A stretch of 9,222 nt of DNA from Vulcanimicrobiota bacterium (GCA_013043945.1 JABEUW010000079.1:1-9222), one strand, 5' to 3'; shown: positions 1 through 6,321, numbered from the stretch's first letter. The notes: generated from the sequence alone by a model not told the origin. Numbers and translations are program-made.

Positions 1-2
1 CG

Positions 3-140
3 CATTTCGAACGCGAACGAGAACGAAGGCGGCTCGACGAGCTCAATCGGGAGGTGGATAGCCTCTTGGAGGCGGGGGATCCGATTCCCGATCTGCTCCG
101 ACAAGAGTTGGCCGCGCTAACAAAACGCTTGCAAGCGTAA
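3..140 (+). CDS. dnaG: DNA primase DnaG, C-terminal fragment (5' end outside window)
   Basis: An open frame enters from the left edge and ends at TAA 138-140, giving the last 45 residues of a protein. They are strongly charged and helical (HFERERERRRLDELNREV, then a segment around GDPIPDLLRQELAALTKRL). This suits the end of the C-terminal helicase-interacting domain of DnaG, the primase that makes RNA primers at the replication fork. The identification rests mainly on context: dnaG lies directly upstream of the major sigma factor gene in many bacteria (the macromolecular synthesis operon), and rpoD starts 67 bp downstream. The fragment has no catalytic motif, so the family assignment is inferred. 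The coding end contains a perfect 12-base palindrome at 126-137. Confidence 0.6.
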   Translation, partial: HFERERERRRLDELNREVDSLLEAGDPIPDLLRQELAALTKRLQA

Positions 141-172
141 CCTTTCGGCAACGACAAAGGGTCTTGACAACG

Positions 173-197
173 GTCGGCTCGAATGAACCGAGCCGAC
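173..197 (+). promoter_or_regulatory. Perfect 9-bp inverted repeat in the rpoD leader
   Basis: GTCGGCTCG (173-181) and CGAGCCGAC (189-197) are exact reverse complements separated by the 7-base spacer AATGAAC. The dyad sits in the 67-bp gap between the primase stop and the sigma factor start, ending 10 bases before the ATG. A consensus-like -35 hexamer TTGACA lies at 164-169, but no convincing -10 is found 16-18 bases later because the dyad occupies that place. No T-run follows, so an intrinsic terminator is unlikely. It could be a dimer operator or an RNA hairpin in the rpoD 5' leader. Confidence 0.55.
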
Positions 198-207
198 TCA
201 CGTATCT

Positions 208-1392
208 ATGGCAAAAAAGAAAACAGCAACTGCGACGATGACCGCTCCTGCGCCCGCGCCCTCCGGCGCGTCGGCGCAGCCCGTCATTTCTCTCTCGGAG
301 ATTCGCGAACGTCTCGTCGCCCTCGGCAAGACGCGCGGCTCTCTCACCTATACCGAGATTAACACCGCCGTCGAAGTCATCGAGGATATTACTCCCGAGG
401 ACCTCGAGCAATTGCTCGACGACGTCGCCGCCGCCGGCGTCGAGATCGTCGACGAACAGAAAGAGAGCAAGGCCGATGTCGCCGAGGCGGTTATCGCCGA
501 TACGCTCTCGCTCGACGACCCCGTCCGCATGTATCTCAAGGAGATCGGGCGCGTAGCGTTGCTGACGATGGAAGAAGAGCGCTCGCTGGCGATGCGTATC
601 GAGGCCGGCATTCTCGCCGAGAAAGCCAACGGTCGCGTGCGACGCACGCTCACCCCCGATGCAACGCTCGCAGAGCGCCAACTGACCGAGGCAAATCTCC
701 GGCTCGTCGTCTCGATCGCAAAGAAATATGTCGGTCGCGGCATGCTCTTTCTCGATCTCATCCAGGAAGGGAACATGGGGCTCATCCGAGCGGTCGAGAA
801 GTTCGATTATCGCAAAGGCTATAAGTTCTCAACCTATGCGACGTGGTGGATCCGTCAGGCGATCACCCGCGCGCTCGCCGATCAGGCACGCACGATTCGC
901 ATCCCCGTCCACATGGTCGAAACGATCAATCGCTTGGTCAAAGTCTCGCGACAACTCCTTCAAGTGTTAGGTCGCGAGCCGACCGTCGAAGAGATCGGGC
1001 GCGAGATGGGCTTGAGCGCCGAAAAAGTGCGCGAAGTCATGAAGATCAGCCAAGATCCGATCTCTCTGGAGACGCCGATCGGCGAAGAAGAAGATTCGCA
1101 TCTCGGCGATTTTATCGAGGATCAAGAGGCGATCGCCCCGGCCGAAGCGGCCTCGGTGATGCTGCTCAAAGAAAAGATGGCCGACGTTCTCCAGCATCTC
1201 ACCGATCGCGAGCGAAAGGTGTTGGTGCTACGCTTCGGACTCGAAGACGGGCACCAGCGGACGCTAGAAGAGGTCGGCCAAGAGTTCGGAGTCACTCGCG
1301 AACGCATCCGCCAGATCGAAGCGAAGGCGCTGCGCAAGCTCCGCCATCCCTCGCGCGGAAAAGTCCTCAAGGACTATTGGCAGGGCGACTAA
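208..1392 (+). CDS. rpoD: RNA polymerase major (primary) sigma factor RpoD/SigA
   Basis: The primary sigma factor directs RNA polymerase to housekeeping promoters. The 394-residue protein has the full domain order: a Lys/Ala/Pro-rich leader, a region 1.1-like domain (about 27-83), region 1.2 (DDPVRMYLKEIG, 103-114), region 2 (about 160-235, with GLIRAVEKFDYRKGYKFSTY and YATWWIRQAITRALADQ for -10 recognition and melting), region 3 (about 236-315) and region 4 (about 330-383), whose helix-turn-helix TLEEVGQEFGVTRERIRQIE binds the -35 element. It is compact, like SigA of Gram-positives and cyanobacteria; the long non-conserved insert of E. coli sigma-70 is absent. ATG 208 is the first ATG after the in-frame stop at 184-186. 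No Shine-Dalgarno sequence is visible. It lies behind probable dnaG and converges on the next gene with 6 bp between stop codons. Confidence 0.97.
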   Translation: MAKKKTATATMTAPAPAPSGASAQPVISLSEIRERLVALGKTRGSLTYTEINTAVEVIEDITPEDLEQLLDDVAAAGVEIVDEQKESKADVAEAVIADTLSLDDPVRMYLKEIGRVALLTMEEERSLAMRIEAGILAEKANGRVRRTLTPDATLAERQLTEANLRLVVSIAKKYVGRGMLFLDLIQEGNMGLIRAVEKFDYRKGYKFSTYATWWIRQAITRALADQARTIRIPVHMVETINRLVKVSRQLLQVLGREPTVEEIGREMGLSAEKVREVMKISQDPISLETPIGEEEDSHLGDFIEDQEAIAPAEAASVMLLKEKMADVLQHLTDRERKVLVLRFGLEDGHQRTLEEVGQEFGVTRERIRQIEAKALRKLRHPSRGKVLKDYWQGD

Positions 1393-1398
1393 CCGCCG

Positions 1399-2058
1399 TT
1401 ACATCCCGTCCATTCCGGCGTTCTTCGTCGGATGCACGAGCGGGTTTTTCTCGGCAAAGGCGCCGTTCGGGTTCGGGGTAATCCAGACGATGAGGTCCCA
1501 AATCGAGGGATACTCGAAGAGGTGCTTCACGTTGCTCGCGCTTTTGACTTTCCCCATCTTCACCAATGTCGCGGCTGAAGGGAAGAGCGGGTCGCCGCCG
1601 GCGTCGACGAATGCCTTGAGCGAGGTGGCGTGGTAGGAATCTTTGCCCATCGCGCCCCGGACGACCCAATGAAAGTGCGCGGGAATATGGATCCAGCGAG
1701 CGGGATTTACTCCCCAGAGATTCGGTGCGTGCGCTGAATCGCCGACCGGCACCGAGAAATCCGCGCCGAGAAGATGCCCGTGGACGTCGTACCACAATTG
1801 ACTCGGGTGCGCGGGATCGCTACTGAGCCAATGCAGGTTCGCATAGCTGATCGCTCCAGTATTGTCCTCGTTGGTGTAGCGAAAATATCCGGCACGGCGC
1901 GCTTCGGCGATCGTTGCGAAGCGTTGCGTGAGATCGGCTTGAATTTGGCGGACGAATGCGATCTCGCTTCCCTGTGGTTTCGGGGAGAGCGGTGCCGCTC
2001 CGATGAGGCTAATGCCGAGCGCGAGCGAGGCGCAGGAGATGGCGAAGCGTCGGAACAT
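1399..2058 (-). CDS. Secreted His-rich protein of unknown function
   Basis: I do not recognise a named family. From ATG 2058 the product is 219 residues with a typical Sec signal peptide: MFRR, a hydrophobic stretch to about residue 22, and a likely signal peptidase I site after LIGAA. The mature part has aromatic and His-rich patches (YTNEDNTGAISYANLHW, LWYDVHGHLLGADFS, ARWIHIPAHFHWVV), suggesting a compact extracytoplasmic domain that might bind a metal or ligand; this is inference. A TTG at 2076 would add six residues, but AAAGGGAA at 2064-2071 lies 7 bases before ATG 2058 and decides for it. It follows the Pro-Ser-tailed gene (stop at 2073) by 14 bp, so co-transcription is likely. The Cys near the N-terminus precedes the hydrophobic core, so it is not a lipobox. 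Confidence 0.8.
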   Translation of the reverse strand: MFRRFAISCASLALGISLIGAAPLSPKPQGSEIAFVRQIQADLTQRFATIAEARRAGYFRYTNEDNTGAISYANLHWLSSDPAHPSQLWYDVHGHLLGADFSVPVGDSAHAPNLWGVNPARWIHIPAHFHWVVRGAMGKDSYHATSLKAFVDAGGDPLFPSAATLVKMGKVKSASNVKHLFEYPSIWDLIVWITPNPNGAFAEKNPLVHPTKNAGMDGM

Positions 2059-2063
2059 GAGTG

Positions 2064-2071
2064 TTCCCTTT
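2064..2071 (-). promoter_or_regulatory. Ribosome binding site setting the start at 2058
   Basis: The minus strand reads AAAGGGAA here; the GGG core ends 7 bases before ATG 2058. It lies inside the longer reading frame from TTG 2076, which supports the inner ATG as the real start. Confidence 0.6.
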
Positions 2072-2072
2072 C

Positions 2073-2897
2073 TCAAGCGGGTGAGGTAGTTGCTGCCGGC
2101 GATGCCGTCGGCGATGGCGATGGCGATGGCGATGGCGATGGTGCGCGAGCGCCGGCCTTCGCTCGCGGAACTCGCGGATGTGCGGGCGTCATTAGGGGAA
2201 TCGGCGTGAATGCCGTTGCCGGAGTCGCCGAAAGGATGGGCAGCGGTGGCGGCGTCGCGATGAACGCTTTCCCGTCAGCGATGGCGATCTGCGCGCCCTC
2301 CTGCGCGCGAATTTGCGTGCCCTTCCCGAGATTGATGTTTCGGCCGCGCCGAAAGACTTGGTAGAGCACGTGCGGTGGGAACAGAATGTTGGCGACGGTA
2401 TCTTCGACGCCGACGGTCGATTCGTGCCCGATCGTCGAGTGTACGGTGAGTCGCGAAGAGGGCGCGACCAACGGTAGCCGGAGGCCATCGGCGAGGAGGA
2501 ATGGCTCGAAGAAAATATCGACGTAGCCGTAGGTATCTCCACTCGAGGCCGCTCGTACGTTGAGAACTCTCACGCGTTCAGGGCTCCCCGCGGGGGCGAG
2601 CGTTATTCCGTCGACGACGAGCGGATAGGTGAGGTGCGCGAGCACGACTTCACCGCGCTGAGAGGTGACCGATGAGAGTGGGTCGTCGAGCGTAAAAAAA
2701 AGTGAGTTCGAGGTAGCGCGAGGTCGTGCGAGAGCGGCGGCAATCGGCCGCAGCGGCGGCGGCGTGGCGATAACGATCGCGCGAACGCGCCGCGCGGGGA
2801 AAAACGTCGCGCTTGCGATCGCAAAGAAAGCGAGGGCTAGAGCGAGCGCACGGAGATTAACTCGCGCGCTCTTCTTCCTCGGCGACGAGTGCGGCAC
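2073..2897 (-). CDS. Secreted/periplasmic protein with beta-rich domain and Pro-Ser tail
   Basis: From GTG 2897 the product is 274 residues. It begins with a model signal peptide: basic PRKKSAR, then hydrophobic LRALALALAFFAIASATFF (about 15-33). The central part (about 66-196; SLFFTLDDPLSSVTSQRGEV, YPLVVDGITLAPAGSPERVRV, DIFFEPFLLADGLRLPL) resembles small beta-rich export domains that pair a GD-like 'coexist with pressure of synthesis' strand pattern with a 'V-DG-LP-G' turn; I cannot name the family. The C-terminus is low complexity and Pro/Ala/Thr/Ser-rich, with a (Pro-Ser) run at about 253-264, possibly spanning the cell wall or periplasm. The frame is open back to 3044, but that part overlies the KGG gene. 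GTG 2897 is preceded by AGGGGA and gives the signal peptide a natural start; no later ATG, GTG or TTG precedes the hydrophobic core. It overlaps the KGG gene by 41 bp, suggesting translational coupling. Confidence 0.72.
   Translation of the reverse strand: MPHSSPRKKSARVNLRALALALAFFAIASATFFPARRVRAIVIATPPPLRPIAAALARPRATSNSLFFTLDDPLSSVTSQRGEVVLAHLTYPLVVDGITLAPAGSPERVRVLNVRAASSGDTYGYVDIFFEPFLLADGLRLPLVAPSSRLTVHSTIGHESTVGVEDTVANILFPPHVLYQVFRRGRNINLGKGTQIRAQEGAQIAIADGKAFIATPPPLPILSATPATAFTPIPLMTPAHPRVPRAKAGARAPSPSPSPSPSPTASPAATTSPA
2110..2139 (-). repeat. Five perfect 6-bp tandem repeats encoding Pro-Ser
   Basis: GGCGAT (plus strand) is repeated five times without error. On the coding strand this is alternating CCA and TCG, encoding the Pro-Ser run near the C-terminus of the secreted protein. 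The unit is two codons, so slippage would change tail length without a frameshift. Confidence 0.9.
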
Positions 2898-3195
2898 GCT
2901 TCCCCTGTTCGATGAGCTCTTTGACGCGTTGTCCGCCTTTTTGTCCGATGCGTTCGTAAAAATCCGCTCCATATCGATCCCGGGTCGCTTCGCCGCCTTT
3001 CTTGCCACCCTTTTTCCCAATCTCTTCATAGAACGCATGGCCATGCGATTTCTTCGTCGCTAAGCCGCCTTTGCGGCCGATCGCCTCGTAAAATTCGGGG
3101 CCGTACTTGGCTTTGACGGTTTGGCCGCCTTTTTTGCCGGCCTCCCGGACCGACATGCCGGGGGCTTTGGGCTGAGGTTCGCGCTCGTCGGACAT
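2857..3195 (-). CDS. KGG-repeat stress protein (GsiB / plant Em-like)
   Basis: This 112-residue hydrophilic protein is built from about four repeats of roughly 20 residues, each with a Gly-Lys-Lys/Arg-Gly-Gly core: KGG at 22-24, 42-44, 62-64 with 66-68, and 86-88. Three repeats carry FYE before the next core (35-37, 55-57, 79-81), and the repeat form is roughly G-x-KGG-x6-YG-x-FYE-xI. This is the pattern of the KGG family, which includes Bacillus subtilis GsiB and group 1 LEA (Em) proteins, intrinsically disordered proteins linked to desiccation, osmotic or starvation stress. Repeat three has a duplicated core (KKGGKKGG). ATG 3195 has AAGGGAG 8 bases upstream, itself inside a predicted hairpin. 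It is the first gene of a minus-strand unit with two secreted proteins and diverges from the cyclophilin gene. Confidence 0.92.
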   Translation of the reverse strand: MSDEREPQPKAPGMSVREAGKKGGQTVKAKYGPEFYEAIGRKGGLATKKSHGHAFYEEIGKKGGKKGGEATRDRYGADFYERIGQKGGQRVKELIEQGKRAALVAEEEERAS

Positions 3196-3231
3196 GCTCT
3201 TTGCTCCCTTAATGCCCCCATCGGGAGCATG
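3193..3231 (-). promoter_or_regulatory. Hairpin sequestering the ribosome binding site of the KGG gene
   Basis: In the minus-strand mRNA, UGCUCCC (3229-3223) can pair perfectly with GGGAGCA (3208-3202) around a 14-base loop, and GGGAGCA contains most of the Shine-Dalgarno sequence AAGGGAG (3210-3204). An alternative 7-bp pairing, CAUGCUC (3231-3225) with GAGCAUG (3199-3193), would instead hide the AUG start codon. The two pairings share the upstream strand and are mutually exclusive. The layout suits translational control of a stress gene, for example an RNA thermometer. Seen: the complementarity and positions. Inferred: any regulation. Confidence 0.5.
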
Positions 3232-3332
3232 GTATGTGGTCAGAGGTCGGCAGGACGCCGCGCTCTGTATCTGTTAAGAACGCCTCGGAAGAGAATTTGG
3301 TTGGGCTCGACGCCCCAATATCTTGAAAATTT

Positions 3333-3336
3333 GGAG
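3333..3336 (+). promoter_or_regulatory. Ribosome binding site setting the GTG start at 3344
   Basis: GGAG lies 7 bases before GTG 3344. The alternative TTG at 3323 would place this motif inside the coding sequence and put seven extra residues before the signal peptide. Confidence 0.65.
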
Positions 3337-3343
3337 AATAACT

Positions 3344-4906
3344 GTGAGAAGCTCGGGTACCCGCCTCATCGCCATTGCCGCCCTGGCGGCACTCACCCTT
3401 CCGGGGCTCTCCGAGGGCGCCGTTCCGGCGACTCCTAAGGCAACGCGCCTGCTGATGCTCGAACAGCGGCGCTCGCTCGGGCATGGGGCTCTCGCGCGCA
3501 TGCTCGATACCGGCGGGACATTGCTGGCGGTGCGGGCCGCGCTCGCGCTCGGAAGAACGAAGCAGGCTGCGGCGGCTCCGGTGCTCCTCAATCACGTCGC
3601 CGATTCGCGCCCTGCGGTCCGAGCACTCTCGCTCTTCGCCCTCGGGCTGCTCGCCGATGGGCGCGGCATCCCGGCGATGCTGCGCGGCATGCACGATCGC
3701 AATAGCGCGGTGCGGGTCGGCGCGCTCGATGCCCTCGACCGCGAGGTGATGGCGGCCCAGGTTCCCGGTACCCTGCTCGCCCGCGTTGCCCGGGCGGAGA
3801 TGCACGCGGCCCTCGGCGATTCCAACCCGATCGTGCGCAAGATCGCGGCGATCGATCTCGTGGCATTCGCCGCGACCACTCAGGCCGCCCCAGCGGCCGC
3901 CGTGCTCGTCAAGGCGTTTTCAGAGGATCCCGCGCTCGCCGTTCGGCGGGCGGCGATGTGGGCGATCTATCGTGGCTATGCAGCACGCGTGCCGCGGTCG
4001 ATCTTGCTGCACGCACTCGCCGCAAGCGACAGCGTCATTCGCATCGAGGCGGTGCGAGCGATCGGCGGGAGCAAAGATCCCGCGCTGCTCTCGGCACTCG
4101 AACCGATGCTGCACGATCGATCGTGGCGAGTACAGGAGCAGGCGGCCGAGTCCATTCTCGCGCTGAAGGGGCGCCCGGCGACGCAGCACTGGAAGCAGAT
4201 TCCCGCGTGGATCCATCTTCCGCCACTCCATCGGAGCGCGCTCGATCGCCTTCCGGCGCTCCCGCGCCCCGCCCAGCCTCGCCTCCCCGCCGCCCCGAAT
4301 GCCGCGGCGCTCTCGCCGGCGCTCTCGCTCGATCCAACGAGCGCGGCAGAGATGATCGGCCCCGCCCCGGGAGCGCATCCGCGCGTACGAATCGTGACGA
4401 CGCAAGGGAACATCTATCTCGAGCTCTATCCTGAATGGGCGCCGCTCACGGTCGAAAATTTTCTCAACGTCGCGGCGCGCGGCTATTACGACAATCAGCC
4501 GTGGTTTCGCATCGTTCCCGATTTCGTCGTGCAGACCGGCGACCCATCGGCAGAGGCACCGGGGCTCGGCTACACCATCGGAGCCGAAGAGAACCCCATG
4601 CTCCAAGATAGCGATATCATCTCGATGGGACTCGATTATCCCAAGGGCAAGCCGGCACGCGATTCCGCAGCGACCGAATATTACATCACGCTCTCGCCGC
4701 AGTATCATCTCGATCGCGATTTTACGGTCTTCGGGAAAATGATCGCCGGCTTCTCGGTGCTCGCACATCTCACCGAAGCCGACCGCGTGATTCGTATCGA
4801 TCGGATTCCGGATAGCGTAGTGCCTGCGACGCCGGGAACCGTAGGTGCGACGAGGGTTAGAAGAGGCGCTTCGAATCGAGGAGGAGGGTCACCGGGCCGT
4901 CATTGA
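3344..4906 (+). CDS. Exported HEAT-repeat / cyclophilin peptidyl-prolyl isomerase fusion
   Basis: From GTG 3344 the product is 520 residues: a signal peptide (about 1-25, hydrophobic LIAIAALAALTLPGL), then HEAT-like alpha-helical repeats (about 30-280, with recurring PAVRALSLFALG, SAVRVGALDAL, PIVRKIAAIDLV, VRRAAMWAI, VIRIEAVRAIG, WRVQEQAAESI), a Pro/Ala linker (about 290-345) and a cyclophilin domain (about 347-490). Cyclophilins catalyse cis-trans isomerisation of Xaa-Pro bonds. WFRIVPDFVVQTGDP keeps the equivalents of human CypA Arg55, Phe60 and Gln63 (here about R389, F394, Q397), so activity is plausible; the CypA Trp121 position appears to be His and His126 appears to be Phe. The HEAT part is probably a protein-binding scaffold, suggesting an extracytoplasmic folding factor for particular clients. 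The last 50 bp overlap the 3' end of dtd on the other strand. Confidence 0.88.
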   Translation: MRSSGTRLIAIAALAALTLPGLSEGAVPATPKATRLLMLEQRRSLGHGALARMLDTGGTLLAVRAALALGRTKQAAAAPVLLNHVADSRPAVRALSLFALGLLADGRGIPAMLRGMHDRNSAVRVGALDALDREVMAAQVPGTLLARVARAEMHAALGDSNPIVRKIAAIDLVAFAATTQAAPAAAVLVKAFSEDPALAVRRAAMWAIYRGYAARVPRSILLHALAASDSVIRIEAVRAIGGSKDPALLSALEPMLHDRSWRVQEQAAESILALKGRPATQHWKQIPAWIHLPPLHRSALDRLPALPRPAQPRLPAAPNAAALSPALSLDPTSAAEMIGPAPGAHPRVRIVTTQGNIYLELYPEWAPLTVENFLNVAARGYYDNQPWFRIVPDFVVQTGDPSAEAPGLGYTIGAEENPMLQDSDIISMGLDYPKGKPARDSAATEYYITLSPQYHLDRDFTVFGKMIAGFSVLAHLTEADRVIRIDRIPDSVVPATPGTVGATRVRRGASNRGGGSPGRH

Positions 4907-5306
4907 TCGACTCCACGGCCATCGTTTCGCCGAAGCGGCCGTAGGCGACGCGCAGGGCGGCGCGTTCGAGCAAGCTGCCGACGTATTCGTAGAGAGCGTG
5001 CGCTTGCTCTCCCGGTGCCGCTGCAATAAAGGACGGACGTTTGCCGCTGCGCGCATCGCCGAGCAGCGTGAACTGCGAGACGAGTAAGAGGGCGCCGCCA
5101 CTTTCGTGGATATCGCGATTCATTTTCCCGTGCTCGTCGTTCCAAATCCGCAACCCGAGAATTTTCTCCGCGATGGTGCGCGCGTCGCGCTCGTCGTCAT
5201 CGCGGGCGACGCCCAAGAGCACGAGGAGCCCCGCTCCAATCGCGCCGACGCTTTCGCCGCCGACCCGGACGCTCGCTTCGGAGACGCGCGTAAGGACGGC
5301 GCGCAT
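4857..5306 (-). CDS. dtd: D-aminoacyl-tRNA deacylase
   Basis: This 149-residue protein has the usual DTD length and both hallmark motifs: SQFTL (77-81, with Thr80 at the catalytic position) and NDGPVT (135-140, containing the Gly-cisPro pair that gives D-chirality selectivity). DTD hydrolyses D-aminoacyl-tRNAs, and glycyl-tRNA(Ala), in the cytoplasm, protecting translation from mischarging. The N-terminus MRAVLTRVSEASVRVGGE is typical and fixes the start at ATG 5306. That ATG is 5 bp after the proline dehydrogenase stop, and no good Shine-Dalgarno sequence is seen, so translation probably depends on coupling to that gene. Its stop at 4857 lies inside the end of the opposing cyclophilin gene. 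Confidence 0.96.
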   Translation of the reverse strand: MRAVLTRVSEASVRVGGESVGAIGAGLLVLLGVARDDDERDARTIAEKILGLRIWNDEHGKMNRDIHESGGALLLVSQFTLLGDARSGKRPSFIAAAPGEQAHALYEYVGSLLERAALRVAYGRFGETMAVESINDGPVTLLLDSKRLF

Positions 5307-5311
5307 CGAGG

Positions 5312-6205
5312 TTACTTGCTAAACATCGAGGAGAGCGCGAAGATCGCGTTCTCGCGCCGCTCCATGACGCGACGGAAGAAATAGCCCGCCCAATGCGTCC
5401 CGAATGGGACGTAAATACGCACCCGGTGGCCGCGCGCAACGAGATCGCGCTGTAGCCCCGGGCGACAGCCGAAGAGCATCTGAAACTCGTAGCGATCCGG
5501 AGAGATGCTCCGCTCGGAGATAAAGCGCTCCAATTCGGCGACGACCCCGATATCGTGGGTTGCGAGCGCCGGATAGTTCCCTTCGAGCAGCAAGCGCTTC
5601 GCGACCGTGAGGTATTGCTTGCGAATCTCGGGCATCGTTTTTATGGCGATCGTCTCGGGCTCGTTGTACGCGCCTTTGCAGATGCGCACGCGTTGGCGCA
5701 GTTCGATGGCATGCGCGATATCTGCGGGAGTGCGCTTGAGATATGCTTGCAGCACCGGCCCGACGTTGCCGTGTTCGGCGAAGGCGCGATCGACGACGCG
5801 CAGGGTGGCATCGGTGATCGCGCTCCCCTCCATATCAACACGGACGAAGGGGTCGGGATTCACTGCGGCTCGGCGAAGGACCATCGCGAGGTTCTCCAAC
5901 GCGAAGTCCTCCCCAATGAGTAACCCCATAGCCGTGAGTTTCACCGAGACGTTCGTGCGAAGCCCCGATGTGCCGATCGCGTCGAGCATCGCCAGATAGG
6001 TATCGCGAGTCCCGGCGGCGGCGGCAGGATCGAGTACGTCCTCCCCGAGGAAATCGAGCGTCGCGGTCATTCCCTCGGCATTGAGCTGGGCGACCGCTTC
6101 GAGAGCCGTTCCTATCGTTTCTCCGGCGACGAAGCGCTTTGCGAGGAAGAAAAACCTCTTCTGAAATGCGGAATCCGGCGCGAAAAGCCGGTCGATCACT
6201 GCCAT
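5312..6205 (-). CDS. Proline dehydrogenase (monofunctional)
   Basis: This FAD enzyme oxidises L-proline to delta-1-pyrroline-5-carboxylate, passing electrons to the respiratory chain, the first step of proline catabolism. At 297 residues it matches the small monofunctional type (Thermus PRODH, Bacillus FadM/PutB), not bifunctional PutA. Barrel motifs appear in order: SVKL (87-90), VDMEG (123-127), QAYLKRT (153-159), RICKGAYNEP (174-183), ATHD (215-218), EFQMLFG (240-246), RIYVPFG (263-269) and YFFRRVMERREN (275-286). R278/R279 match the Arg pair binding the proline carboxylate in PutA. The usual acidic residue after VDME is Gly127 here. ATG 6205 has GAGGG four bases upstream. No P5C dehydrogenase gene is in the window. 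dtd follows 5 bp downstream, probably in the same transcript. Confidence 0.95.
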   Translation of the reverse strand: MAVIDRLFAPDSAFQKRFFFLAKRFVAGETIGTALEAVAQLNAEGMTATLDFLGEDVLDPAAAAGTRDTYLAMLDAIGTSGLRTNVSVKLTAMGLLIGEDFALENLAMVLRRAAVNPDPFVRVDMEGSAITDATLRVVDRAFAEHGNVGPVLQAYLKRTPADIAHAIELRQRVRICKGAYNEPETIAIKTMPEIRKQYLTVAKRLLLEGNYPALATHDIGVVAELERFISERSISPDRYEFQMLFGCRPGLQRDLVARGHRVRIYVPFGTHWAGYFFRRVMERRENAIFALSSMFSK

Positions 6206-6312
6206 ACCGCCCTCTTCGACGCAGGCGAGGCGGAGCGCTGCTAGAAACCCCTACTTCGTCGTGCCGAAATTTTACGCACCGTTGACCGAATTGGCGAGGC
6301 CGCGATTGCCCC

Positions 6313-6316
6313 GGAG
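6313..6316 (+). promoter_or_regulatory. Ribosome binding site setting the start at 6322
   Basis: GGAG lies 5 bases before ATG 6322. The alternative GTG at 6316 overlaps this motif and would add only two residues, so ATG 6322 is preferred. A TTGACC at 6282-6287 could be a -35, but the matching -10 is poor. Confidence 0.55.
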
Positions 6317-6321
6317 TGCTA

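Noticed and set aside
126..137. CGCTTGCAAGCG palindrome near the primase stop as a terminator
   Set aside because: It is a palindrome with no loop of useful size and no T-run after it, and it is inside coding sequence.
43..681. Minus-strand open frame opposite the primase end and rpoD
   Set aside because: It covers conserved sigma factor regions on the other strand and has a low-complexity Arg/Gly/Pro C-terminus.
2898..3044. Longer N-terminus (from ATG 3044 or 2972) for the Pro-Ser-tailed secreted protein
   Set aside because: This stretch is the KGG gene read in another frame; it would put about 50 basic residues before the signal peptide, while GTG 2897 has AGGGGA in front and a normal signal peptide.
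3301..3318. TTGGG/CCCAA hairpin before the cyclophilin gene
   Set aside because: Only five pairs with an 8-base loop and no clear link to the ribosome binding site or a T-run.
3920..4768. Long minus-strand open frame opposite the HEAT/cyclophilin gene
   Set aside because: Arg-rich shadow frame of a gene with clear domains; no motif or ribosome binding site.
6282..6310. TTGACC-N17-ATTGCC as a promoter for the receiver gene
   Set aside because: Only the -35 resembles consensus; the -10 does not, so a promoter cannot be supported.
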